This document shows positions 1-10,621 of a stretch of DNA of 64,000 nucleotides, piece after piece (position 1 is the first letter of the stretch; every line of letters begins with the position of its first letter). The notes under the pieces were generated by a model. The model did not search any database, had not been told where the DNA came from, and saw only the letters and a program-made list of their open reading frames with translations. Both the position numbers and the translations under genes were made by a program. Origin of the DNA: Camellia lanceoleosa (taxonomy: Eukaryota; Streptophyta; Magnoliopsida; Ericales; Theaceae); the NCBI GenBank assembly GCA_025200525.1, contig CM045770.1:127697429-127761428 (forward strand), written 5' to 3'.

Positions 1-2
1 AT

Positions 3-1218
3 TGGTACGACGAGCTCCTTGCCGGAGTACGAGCTATTGTTGACGAGGCAGGCTTCGGCCTATTCTGCTTTGGATTGTCACGAGTCATAGCGAGCCGTCC
101 ACTTCTTGGAGCACTAGTGGAGAGATGGTGGGACACCACTAACTCTCTACCTTTCCACTACCACCAGAGATGATGATGACCTTACGACTTCGCTATGATC
201 ACGTGCCTGTTGTAGGGGTGATCCGATTCTCTTGATCCCGATATGGGGAGTGAGAGGCTTCTTGATTGAGCTTGGGCGCACCCGCCTTTGTTCCGGACAG
301 CCCAGGTTAGATACAACTGGTTCGAGGAGCAGTTTTGAGGGACCGAGCCAGAGACAATAGAGGAGATAGAGCACTACGCCGGGTTTTTATGTTCCTCTTC
401 TACCAATTGCTTATAACAGGACGAACACTATAGGGCTATATTTGCTGAGCGCATTGGTGGTCCTTCCCCGAGTGAGTTTCTATGATCGTGGGGCCAACCT
501 TGCTACCTCAGACAATTTATATGAGCTCGACCTCCCGCATGATTGGACACTTGACCGGAGGCTATTGGCAAGCCCGAGAGGTACACATCTTAGTTCCTCT
601 TTACACTTTGCATTTTCGCTCAAAGATTTCGCTTACATCCTGCTCAACGCATGTACTTTATGCTTTGCATTTCCTATATCTCTGCTCATACACCGTATGC
701 TTTCGCTTTACATTTCTTATATCTCTGCTCATACACTATATTGATCATATATCCTTGCGCTTTCTCCATAGCTATGGGTGTATGTGTACTTCCCGACTCT
801 TGCCCCAGAGCTAGAGGTGGAGGTTCCATTAACGATCTCCTATTCATGGGTGTACGATGGTTAGCTTCGCCGCAAGACTCGCGAGCCTTTTTCTTTCTTT
901 TAGGCGTTACTTTGACACCGTAGTCGCCATGAGGTAACCTAAAACACAGTCATCATTTGCTTTCACACTATTCTGATTTACATTAGCAACTGACAGTAAC
1001 TAATAACTTGTTCACTTTCTATTTCAGATCACATGGCAACCATGGGCCATGATACTGACAAGGATTCGTACAAGATAATACGGCCGGCATTTCGCCATCG
1101 ATTCTACTTGAGGGTCCGGTCTCACGAGCCCGTACTGGTGAAAGAGTCATACGCCATTTGGGTATGCCTACTCGCTCATACTAATGACGCCGCCAGAGTC
1201 CATGAGATCAATATATGA
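3..1218 (+). pseudogene. Plant mobile domain (PMD, aminotransferase-like) pseudogene, two exons
   Basis: Reading frame 3 opens with a PMD-like stretch (short pieces VIASRPLLGALVERWWDTT and PYDFAMIT), then frames shift repeatedly but the PMD order is kept. Around 440-545 there is a 'YLLSALVVLPRVS' block followed by a 'MSSTSRMIGHLTGGYWQA' block. Around 771-850 there is 'WVYVYFPTLAPELEVEVP', and near 890-920 'RRYFDTV'. A 94-bp intron is visible at 934-1027 (GT at 934, AG at 1026-1027); exon 2 opens with 'EITWQPW', a hallmark of this domain. PMD proteins occur both as silencing factors and as passengers or domesticated pieces of Mutator and Gypsy elements; which applies here cannot be told. At least three consecutive stops near 168-176 and several frameshifts make it non-functional. 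The start lies left of the window. Confidence 0.72.
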
Positions 1219-1495
1219 ACTTGAGATCCAAATGCGTTTAAGCGAGAGGAGTATGTGAACTTGAGATCCAAACGCCGTTTTACGCGAGAGGAGTATGTGA
1301 ACTTGAGATCCAAACGCGCTTCTAGGAGAGGAGTAATAGTGAACTTGAGATCCAAACACGCCTTACGGAGAGGAGTATGTGAACTGGAGATCCAAACGCC
1401 TTATGCGAGATGAGTATGTGAACTTGAGATCCAAACGCGCTTTACGCGAGAGGAGTATGTGAATTTGAGATCCAAACGCTGCCTTACGAGAGAGG
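1214..1495. repeat. 41-bp tandem repeat, seven copies, at the end of the PMD pseudogene
   Basis: Seven head-to-tail units begin with 'tatgtgaacttgagatccaa' and end with 'gcgagaggag'. Units vary from about 39 to 43 bp by small indels. The unit length is not a multiple of three, so expansion would shift the reading frame of the preceding exon. It directly follows PMD exon 2. Confidence 0.9.
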
Positions 1496-2441
1496 AAGAA
1501 GATATGGTAGAATGACAAGGTAACCTCTAAATGTAGAAGCCATCGATGCCACTTTTTTTTTTTTTGGGATCATATTCACAACTTTCCCTATTCTCCAATC
1601 CCGGTGACAGACTAGGTTGGTTCAAGATCTGTAATTGAGGCGCATACACGCTACCTCAACCTATAGGGCTATACTAGACCACCTGAAGTCGTTTGGGCAC
1701 GACAAACACCAAAGGAATTGCACCTCTAGAGGAATTAAGGTCGCCTAGACCCCTTTTGTTTTTTTACACTAGTTTCAGATAGACTCTTTTCTTTTTGAAA
1801 GACTTCTCTTTTGTTTTTTTATTTTGTAAAACAATGATCGGGGTTGAACCCGCTAGTTTTATCAAGTGTTATTGTGGATGATCTCTTCTTGCAAATATCT
1901 TGTACTGTGTTTGCATATGATGACTGGATAACACTTGCATGATAATCTTTAAAGAACACTTGCGCTTGAATTGGTTCATGAATCGGATAATAATATCAAC
2001 CAGACAAAATGAAAAAACTACAACTTGATAACAAAAGAAACTTAATGAAAACAACTTGAACATACTAAAACAAAAGACTTGGTAATAAAACAAGACTCAA
2101 AATACAGCCACAACACAAGAGGACAAAAGGACACAAGAGGACAACACAATGTTTGGCCCACCCACCACTAAAGGCTATCATCACTACTCCATCTAAATTC
2201 TGTAAATGGTACTCCCATAATGTTGTTTCTTGCAGAAGAGCAAGGTTTTACATTTTTCTCTCAAAATGGAGATGTGGCCCACCAATAGGCTCCAAGACTG
2301 GATAACCACTTTGGATGGATCGGAAAAGATGAACTTTTGCGCTTTACTAAATGCTCTTTTTTTCGCTTGAGCAAGACTTCACTTTGCTTTCCATTTCTAT
2401 GCCGCTTGGTGCTGGAACCTAATCACACATATATTTTGTTT
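1496..2441. other. Non-coding stretch between two gene remnants
   Basis: AT-rich sequence with a T run at 1551-1565. The block at 1621-1760 has the look of a retroelement untranslated region, but I could not anchor it. The minus-strand frame of 74 codons at 1869-2093 is low complexity and I see no gene in it. Confidence 0.5.
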
Positions 2442-2887
2442 CGGTTCACAAGAGATGTGTCCGACACACAAAGAATTTCAAGCATTGATGGAATCTCAAC
2501 ATGATAAAGAAATCATGCTTCAACCCTATTTTGGCTACGCTCAAGCTTTAGGACGAATGTGTGGGCTTACCTTACACGAAGCTCGATCCCTAGCTCATAA
2601 TGGGGAACTGGATATTCCAGATTTGATTCATCGGTTTTCTATCACCGGTGACGAAGATGACCTCATTTGGCGAGATTATCGCAAGATGTTCTTTGCTTAT
2701 GCTTACTCACACACTTCCTTCTTGCCCCTAGTTGCGTGGAGTTAGCATTAAACCAATTGAAGTAGCCCAATGAATTAAAGAGGGTAAGAGTTGTATGGGC
2801 TTAGTGTTGGTCGAGACTTTGACGGGCTTAGATGCTTTTCAACGGGGAGAGACTACTCGATTTGCGGGGAGTCCATTACTTCTCCAG
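2442..2887 (+). pseudogene. DUF7745-like gene remnant, exon 1
   Basis: The frame from the ATG at 2455 encodes a segment with 'FGYAQALGRMCGLTLHEA', 'NGELDIPDLIHRFS' and 'GDEDDLIWRDYRK'. This resembles the plant transposon-associated DUF7745 family as I recall it. After an in-frame stop near 2743 the homology continues in other frames, with 'LVETLTGLDAF' near 2808 and 'FAGSPLLLQ' at 2861-2887. The exon ends in CAG with a GT donor at 2888. Stops and frameshifts indicate a pseudogene. The family is a poorly characterised plant domain often found with mobile DNA; no biochemical role is claimed. The continuation is at 7396, after an intron that contains a giant LTR. Confidence 0.6.
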
Positions 2888-3654
2888 GTATTGTTTACCA
2901 CCCTCCTTATTTATGATCCTTACATCACTGAGACACCTCATTTTGACTGGCCCTAAGACTTGGGCATCGATGGTTTACTTGGTGGAGAAAGATGTGCAGG
3001 GGAAATGTTCAGTTTCTTCGGCAATGAGAGAGACAAATCTCAACTTCATACCCCATTTTGGACCAAAGCTATTTTGAATGGTTTTTTTAGACCTTAAAAC
3101 CCTTTCTTTCAAAACATTTTGAAATAAAGTTTCTGTGATGTTCCGAGGCTCAGATTTTGTCAAACGTTATGCCGCAAAACCGAGCAAGGACAAAGTGGAA
3201 ATGAATGAAAAAGAGATGAAATCTTTGAAAAATATTTCAAAACACCTTGTTTAGGGGTTTGAAGTTGAAGAAAGGAGGGGAAGAGAGAAGAAACCAATTT
3301 GGAGAAGAAGATAGGCAAGAATCGCCACGAGAGAGACGAGCAATCCTTGCTAAATCAAGCTTATCTATCTATACACTTGGAGTTAAGCTATGAGGCCACC
3401 ACCGTTGGAAAGAAGACTTCCGGGCTTCATTTTGCAATCAAGAATCTCCTAAAGCCAAGTCCGGGTGGAGGAGATATGATTGGTTGAAGTTGACATCATC
3501 CCGCTGATTCAATCTGCGCGCTTCACCAAAATGGGCATAACTTTTGCACAGGAGGAATTTTAATGCAAGGTTTGCGCCATTGGAAAGCTAACTTCTGGGG
3601 CTTCAATCTAGACACCCACCGGCCACTTTTGACCTTGTCAGCCACCTATCGGCC

Positions 3655-3745
3655 ATCAATCTAGCCGGTCGGCCGAAAAATAGCAAGTCGCCATTTATTG
3701 TGCCGACCGCCATTTATTTGGCCGATGGCTGCTTTTATGGCCGAT
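3655..3745. repeat. GC-rich palindromic cassette 1 of LTR A
   Basis: Clustered variants of GGCCGGTCGGC ('gccggtcggccg', 'gtgccgaccgcc', 'ggccgatggc') in otherwise AT-rich DNA, upstream of the TATA box. A second cluster with the same core lies at 5865-5980 ('ggtcggtcggc', 'gccgaccgacc'). Confidence 0.7.
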
Positions 3746-4018
3746 TTTACCCTTTTGCACCCTTCAGGCATGGTGCATGCCAGCTGTGCTAGCTGGGATG
3801 CACAAACTCTCTCCCTCGTGCATATATGTGGTTATTTTGAACCTTTGACCCCTTTTGATCCAAACCTTTTGCACTTTTGATCAAGCTTGAGGAAGTTGAC
3901 CCTTTGTCAAAGCTTCCTCAAGAAGCTTGCACCCTTAGCTTAGCTTCTCTTGGAAGCCTTGACCCCCTTGACCCTTCTCATTTAGCTTCTCTAAGAAGCT
4001 TCAAAGCTTTCCCTTGTT

Positions 4019-4026
4019 TATATAAG
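4019..4026 (+). promoter_or_regulatory. Putative TATA box of LTR A
   Basis: TATATAAG, about 1.09 kb from the LTR start and followed by a C/T-rich stretch, as expected for the U3/R boundary. The sister LTRs have a TATA box in the equivalent place. Confidence 0.55.
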
Positions 4027-7000
4027 AACCCCATCCTCCTCCTTTGGTTGGGTTCAAAGAAACCAACCCTAATACATACATATCTGATATATATCACCCT
4101 CTCTCTCTACTTTTGTGTGCGTTTGAGGGCCTAAAGGTGTGTTTTCTTCTTAGTTTTTCACTAAGTCACCTACTATTACACCATACTTCGACTTGGGAGG
4201 TCTTGAGGGTTTGTTCTTGGAGCTTTGGATCGGTTTTGATCAGAAGAAGATGGCTGAGGTTGCTGTTCTTCAAGTGTTCTTCAAGGGTAACACTATTTAC
4301 TTTATTTCCCCCATTCTTGCACTAGTCTTTAACCTATCTTGCATACTGATTTAGGCTTTGTGTATAACTGAAAAAGTCTTGTATTTGCATGCTTAAGATC
4401 TTTCATTAAGGTCATTTTGGTGTTGGGGTCATCTCCTCTTGCATGCTTGTTTTGGCCTTGTTTTGTGCCATTCTTTGAGACCTTCGAGCAAGCTCTTGCT
4501 TGGTTTTCCTAGCCACCTAAATCCAGTGGATTTTCAGTGGTAGGTTTGTTGTTTTGAGGGTTAAAATCGAGGGGGTGACCCCCTCTCCTTGTCTTGTTTG
4601 GTGGTCTTGTTGACCTTCCAAAGGGACCCTACTTTGCATGCATTGAAGTCATGTTTCAGCCTCATTTTGTGAGTTTTAAGGTCTGCCTAAGCTCATTAAG
4701 AGCTCATTTTGCCACATTTTATGTCTATGATGCATGTGTGGAGCAATCCCATTCAAGGCCTCTCAAAGGGCCTTTCATTGCATGTTTTGTTAACCAATTT
4801 GTGGCATTTTTGGTGAGTTTTAGGGCTGTCATAATCCATTTCCAAAGATGGTTTTGCCATGTTACATGTCTATCTTATATGTGCTTAACAACTCCTTGTA
4901 TGGCCCTCTAAAGGAGCTCATCATTTTGCATGCATTGGCTGCATTTCAAAGGGTTATTTGGGCATATTTTGACATGTTTTATTCACGATTTTGGCTGGTT
5001 TGATGAGTTCTCATACGCCTCATACACTTTCCATGTAAACCATGTTTGCTAGCCAAAGTTGCATGCTATTTTAGTCCATCATGCTAGCATCTTTTGGCCA
5101 TGCTTTAAACTAGAAATGTGCATGTTTTGGGACCGCCTTGGCTCTATCTTTTGTGCTTCATGGTCAAATAGTGCTTTTGCATACTTGTGGTTCAATACAC
5201 GCTCAGCTTTTGGGTTTCGGCTTATTTCATGCACCGTGCCTTTGTTTCCATGTTTCGGTTTCGACCATTGCATATCATATTTCAAAGGTTGGAAATTATA
5301 TGTTCGCATGCCATCTCGCATCTCTTGCCATGCTTTTGGTAGAGTGGCATTTGATGCCTTAGACTCGGGCTATTACATTGTGCATGCTTGCATGCATCTT
5401 GTTGCCTCATTTTCATCACATGGCCACGATTTTGGCATGCTTATGCTATCCATGTTAGTTTAAGTCCATCATCACATGTTGTTGCATGCCATGTTTGCTT
5501 ACATGTTTAGGTTATGCCTAGTATACATTGCTCATTTGCATGTTCATGTTGCATATTTAGCCTCCATGCCTAGGTTGTATTTCATTGAGTATGCATCCCT
5601 TGCCTCTTGATCAATCATGATAGGGGTTGGGGCCCTTTGATGTGTTTTGTGCTTGCATTTCATTTGATATCAAAGTTGCACACTTTGCTTTTGGGCCATC
5701 ATGCATTGAAATGCGTGATTGATGGTCCGAGGGTCGAGGGCCACACTCCCTTGAGTCCATTACGTGATTGGGAGAGTGGCCATGCATACATTGCTTTGAA
5801 AATTCCATGCCATGCACTGCTCGCCCTCTGCTGCTGTCAATTACAGGTTATGTAGGAAGTTTTGGTCGGTCGGCTACATATAGTGCCGACCGACCAATAA
5901 TTTGTGGCCGATAGCTTAAACAGTGGCCGGTGATGATTCCCTCTGGTCGGTGACCATCCCTCCTGGCCGGTGGTATTCTCCAACATCTAGAGAGCATACC
6001 CTGGGACTTTGGCAGTCCTCAGAGGAGCAGGTAGTGAAAACAGAGGCAGCAGTGCTATGACAGCGAGTTTCCGGGCAAGACGAGTCAAGCATGCATTATC
6101 CACGCGTTCCGAGGCAAGGTCATGCGCCATCTTTTTTCTCAGATTTAATTGGTTAATTAATTAGAAGTTCTGTAATAATTAATTTAGTAGTATTTATTTG
6201 GTTGTGTAATATTTATTCTGACCCTCCGAGCTAGGGCAATTGTGTAATAAGTGTGAGTGTGTGTATGTCTTCCAACCCCCACTTCTTTCTCCCTTTTACT
6301 TACCCGCTTTCAATGGTTAGTATTAGGGCATATTTAACTTAGCATACCTTATGCTATGTATGCACCCATACATTTGTCTTGCATGCACTGGCCTTGCATC
6401 ATACTAACCTGCATTGTATTTCAATTCCAAGTTGAGTACTTATTAGTTGCAAGATTTCACATGCCATCTTTAGGATAGCCGAGCCTATTATAGTTGCATT
6501 TTGCATGCGCTGTATTAGCCATCTTAACATGAACTAGGATCATGCATATGATTACTAACTAGTTTCGCTTGGCTTGGAGTACTAGGTAAGCTTTCATGCT
6601 TTAGCATACCGCATGCGCGTGAGTGTTGCCATAATAACATGATTGCCATGAGGCTAGCCGCTTATGTGATATAACCGCTGAATGCCCGTGGATGGAGGTC
6701 AAATTACCTAAATTGAATAATACATTAAACTGTGAGTTTTAAGCCCACCGATAGTGGCAAAACCATCCTTTCTAAAGCCCACTCGAGGGTGGCAAAATCA
6801 GATTTTAGCCTACTTAAGTAGTAGCAAACCATTTTTAAACAAACATAAAATTTTTGTTTCGATTTAGGCGATTTGGTCTATACTTATTTGTTGTGTGCAC
6901 AACATAGTAATTTTAGGCTAATAACCTAATAAGAACACATAACGCTTTCAAAATAGGATATCATGGTTAGTAGAGGCCGATCTTTGGATCAAAGCGAGAG

Positions 7001-7395
7001 GGTGCTCATAGTCGACCTCCCCCAATTGTACCCAAGTTCTCGAGCCAAGGCAACTTTTGTGATGACTGACACGTGGCCTTTGGCACCGAGTCAGGGTTTT
7101 CTAAATTCCCCCATAAAAAATATTTAGGTGGTGACTCTGTATCTGGCAAAGCAGTCCATGTTTGGCACTTCTTTCAAAAAAATTGCTTTTCAAAACGATT
7201 TTGGATTTGAACTCTTTGGTTCAAGATTAAGAACCGTGACACATAAACGAAGTTCGAACTGTGGCAAGATAAGTCCCTCTCCCGGCGCTGCTCACACACT
7301 CTAAGATTCAATCTTTTTTTTTTTTTTTTTTCTCTCCCAAAACCCTTTTCTTTTTCTCTCAATGTACATCTTTTATTTTTCATCCCTTTCCCCAG

Positions 7396-7690
7396 ATATG
7401 GTTGATGGATAAGTCGAAGTGGTGGATCCTTGCCCGAGTAGCCGGTCAGACTTACTTTCTTCGGCCTACGCCTAGTGGAGTTCTCTCAAAGGGAATGTGG
7501 TGTGATCGATGCACAGATCTGACAGGGTCGACATTGTTTGGCGAGCCTCCGGCTTAACTTGGCTAAGATGAGTTACAAGATGTCCCTAAGAACCAGTATA
7601 TAGTTGATTGTCCTTACACACCGGTATTCTATTTTCCATTCAGTTCAGACGCCATTTGGGTATGATTAGATTTGTTCGATGAAGGGATAA
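7396..7690 (+). pseudogene. DUF7745-like gene remnant, exon 2
   Basis: A splice acceptor (ccccag, AG at 7394-7395) is followed by 'IWLMDKS' in frame with exon 1. The join across the intron is therefore ...LLLQ|IWLMDK..., a motif combination I recognise from DUF7745 proteins. Downstream come 'GMWCDRCTDLTGSTL' and, after frame changes, 'LAKMSYKMSLRTS', which resembles the later part of the family. Stops interrupt the frame. Coding-like but unassigned sequence seems to run on to about 7890. The splice-site and reading-frame agreement over a 4.5-kb intron is the main evidence that exons 1 and 2 were once one gene. Confidence 0.58.
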
Positions 7691-7909
7691 AGTACCCACT
7701 TCATTTCCTGCTCAGGAGTTCAGACTTGCCTCGATTCCTCGCTGCTTGAATACGAGAGAATTTCTCGCCCTCGCCCTTACTTTCGCCCATCCTTCCGATT
7801 TAATACTTGGTTTGGCTCGAGGACGAGGAAATGATTAGGCCTAATTCTACAAAAACTTCTATAGGCATGAAAAGAGACAGAGAACCCACTTGACTCATCT
7901 ATGCCCCTA
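7691..7909. other. Transition from DUF7745-like remnant to Tat 3' region
   Basis: Weak coding-like signal on the plus strand (a frame containing 'LAREDEEM') that I cannot assign. Somewhere between about 7.9 and 8.1 kb the sequence changes into the minus-strand Tat element 3' UTR. No LTR start (ggtgtctaca on this strand) is present. Confidence 0.35.
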
Positions 7910-8311
7910 GTTTATTGCTTTGTCTTTTCTTTTCAAGTTTTTATGGAAAATCAACTTTAGTTTGGAGAATGTACTTGTGATAAATCAATAAAATCAAAGT
8001 GAGTATTGAAAAGTTTCTTTTGTGTTGTAAACGGTAAATTTTGAGAAGAAAACAAAATTGAATCAAAACTTTTCAAAACAATTTTTTTGGTTTTTCGAAA
8101 TGGTCACCACCGATACATGCGAATCAATCCTAAGGCTATACAACCCCAAATCAAGATCATAACCAAGTCGACAAACGGTGGAGAATGATGATTGATTAAA
8201 CCAGATGAACATGACAGCTTGGGTTGAAAATAGTGATGGCCGAACTTCGGGATGAAGTTGCCTACGATCCCAAAGATGAGAATCAAGCCTTACGAGTTCT
8301 GGACAGGTTCA

Positions 8312-10260
8312 TGTCACGACCCAAACCCGCCCGAGAAGGTTGGATCAGAACCGCCAAGAATCCTAGATTACCACAGCCTTCGAACAAACATAAATAAAAC
8401 GGCTCATGGAAGAAATTAAATGCAAATAGTCCAAAGAGTCAGGCATAAATATGAACATACATTTACATGCCAAAATGTTAATTTACCCACTATCTTTACA
8501 TAACTTGTGATCAAAATTCATATACAAAACATGCCTCGAGATACAACAAGGTAAGCCACAAAACGGCCTTTCAGTTCGGCCTCAAATTTTGAGGCACTCA
8601 AAACTCGCTAGGTTTCAAAACCGCGGCTCGGCCGAGACTCCGCTAGGCTTGGCTACACCAAGGCTCACCTATAATACATAACATACAAACAATGAGCTAA
8701 AGCTCGCTAGTAACATTAACGTAAAGGGTTAGTGAACTAACTCCAACATTTCATAAATCAGAAACGTAACATTCATAAACACAATCATAATCATCTCATA
8801 AGAACATACATAATGGCATACCCATAGAATATATCATGTGTCGACTAACGACTAGAGTAACCGGTCCCGACACCGATTAAACAAATACCGAGATTCAGAA
8901 TCGTCATGGGTTTGTCCTTCCATGCCGCCCCCATGACTAAAGCGCATGGGCCTCGCATGTTCTCGCCCCACGATCGACTAACTATGGATGCCATACTAGA
9001 TTCACAAATCAGACATTCGCTCACGCCTTAAAATCACATTTCATAAACATATCATATCGTATAGCATTCTCAGATAACATTTCAAATACGCTGCATATTA
9101 ACATAACTTTACGTAAATGTTACTCACAAAGGGTTTCAAAACCGAGGGCACGGTCTTCACTTCTTGCCCTGCAAATCATCAACAGTATAATACATTTCTT
9201 ATCATTCATCATCAATTCATCACATAAGTCATGCCATTTCACATTCATTTCATGCTCAATCTAATCCTTATTTACTTTAATTCATGCTCATGAGATGCTA
9301 AAGGATGCCATTAACATGTTAGAATCACGTAACTCAACTTTTCCAAAATTTTCAAATAAGCCCTTCCGCCGAAGTGCCCACTTGTCCGCCGAGCGACTAC
9401 ACATTTTTCCCAAAACCGCCGAGAGGTCGATTTCACGCCGAAGGGCTCCTCCGCCGAGCGACTCGCGAAGTCCGAAATTCGTTCTTCTTCTATACTTCAT
9501 CCTTTCTTTGAAACATTAACTTCCCCTCTTATGAATTCAAAACCCAAACATTTAAATCACATAATTTCAACATCAAGGCTTCAAATATCAAAACCCACAT
9601 GAACCATAAGCAAGATCAAACCCATGAATCAAGGTGGAAATCCATAAACATATACATACAAGCTTCATATCTCTATATCCATGGAGGTTCTCCCTCACTA
9701 TGCCATAGAATCATAAATTCATGTCATACATGTTCAAATTAAACATATGTCTCTTTCAATCTTCTCATTTAACATGAGATCACACATGATTCAACCTTAA
9801 TTTGAAGGAAATATGAAGGAATTTTTACCTTGATCACTTAAGTTAGAGAAACTTTGAGCTTAATCCCTTTTCTTCCTCTTCTTCCCTTCTTGCTTCCCCT
9901 TTCTCACGATTTTCTCTCTCTCTTCTCTAGATTTTTCTTGTCTTTTGAGTCAACAAAGAGGTCAAGCCTTCTATATATCATATATATCAAATAAATAAAC
10001 ATTTATGCCATAACTTTGAGCCAAACAGGACTTAGCGATTCAGACGAAATTCAGTCCTCAATTTATTACTCCAAATAGCTCTAAAAATTCCCGGTATCAC
10101 ATAGGCGTGTTCAATTTCATTTTCTGAACCCATTACTATCTTCGATTTCACTCAAGTCGTAATTCCAACAGATATTTTACTAATTCAAACAGATAATTCC
10201 TAATTAATTCATAAATACACAATTAATTACGTAATTATGATATGCATTTCGGTCATTACA
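8312..10260 (-). mobile_element. Solo chromovirus-like LTR 'H' (1949 bp)
   Basis: On the minus strand it begins TGTAATGACC and ends GGTTTGGGTCGTGACA, i.e. TG...CA. It is bounded by GTTCA (8307-8311) and GCTCA (10261-10265), a 5-bp target duplication with one change. It splits the 3' UTR of the Tat element: to the right lie the pol end and the typical 'gaaaacccgaaagggc' block (minus), to the left a block around 'atcgtaggcaac' (minus). A TATA-like run lies near 9967-9990. GC-rich boxes CCGCCGAG occur at 9367-9460, comparable to the cassettes in LTRs I, K and L. Confidence 0.78.
9358..9475. repeat. CCGCCGAGCGACT cassette in LTR H
   Basis: Six to seven boxes of the form CCGCCGA(G/A), two of them extended to 'ccgccgagcgact', in an AT-rich context. 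They correspond in layout to the CGCTCGAGCG boxes of the related LTRs. Confidence 0.6.
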
Positions 10261-10379
10261 GCTCACTCGAGTATTTATTCTCTCCTTTTGTGCTCTAACT
10301 TTTGCCAAGGTTGCCCTTTCGGGTTTTCGGCCTTGCGAGCTTAGTTTTTCTTTATTTCTAATTTATTTTTTTTGTTTTT

Positions 10380-10616
10380 ATGCTCTAACTTTTTGTTTTC
10401 TTCAACTTGTCCATGTTGATCGGCTGTGAAAACTCAAAGCCATCCAAATCCATAAGAATAATTCTCCTCCGGACCAGATTGACTTGATGATATAAGGGCC
10501 AGTCCAATTGGCTCTGAACTTGCCCCTAGGGTCGTGGATGGGGGCTCGGTTGTCTTTGAGAACTATGTCTCATTCCTTGGGATTTTTGGACTTGACTTTC
10601 TTGTTAAAATCCCTCG
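10380..10616 (-). pseudogene. Tat integrase C-terminal tail (end of pol)
   Basis: The minus-strand translation gives 'ARDFNKKVKSKNPKE', 'DPRGKFRANWTGPY' and, after a shift, 'LDGFEF' and 'MDKLKK', which is the usual end of a Tat/Ogre polyprotein (the GKF...NWxGPY motif). It is separated from the rest of integrase at 13000 by LTR I. The join across the LTR (target CAATT) restores the expected 'QGYQRG...ARDFNKK' order with one frameshift. Confidence 0.8.
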
Positions 10617-10621
10617 CAATT

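Larger units (their letters stand above)
2929..7296 (+). mobile_element. Giant Tat/Ogre-type LTR 'A' (about 4.4 kb), inside an intron
   Basis: It starts TGAGACACC (consensus of its sisters TGTAGACACC), followed by a head shared with LTRs B, C and D (ACTTGGG at about 50 bp). It ends around CTGCTCACA, matching the ends CTACA of the sister LTRs. The 3' part carries the shared block 'ggtggtgactctgtatctgg' at 7129-7148 and 'ttcgaactgtgg' near 7253-7264. The long reading frames inside (for example 5059-5463) are chance frames in CATGC-rich sequence. No primer-binding site or internal region follows, so it behaves as a solo LTR. The flanking 5-mers (ATCAC and CACTC) do not match, so a target duplication is not proven. 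At 4.4 kb it is the longest of the seven related LTRs here. Confidence 0.75.

Noticed and set aside
1869..2093. 74-codon minus-strand frame
   Set aside because: Phe/Leu/Ser-rich low-complexity translation of AT-rich DNA.
5059..5463. 134-codon frame in LTR A
   Set aside because: Cys/His/Phe-rich translation of CATGC-rich LTR sequence; no start context or homology pattern.
7253..7331. Internal region of an element to the right of LTR A
   Set aside because: No primer site follows the LTR; the sequence instead continues the intron to a splice acceptor and a coding exon.
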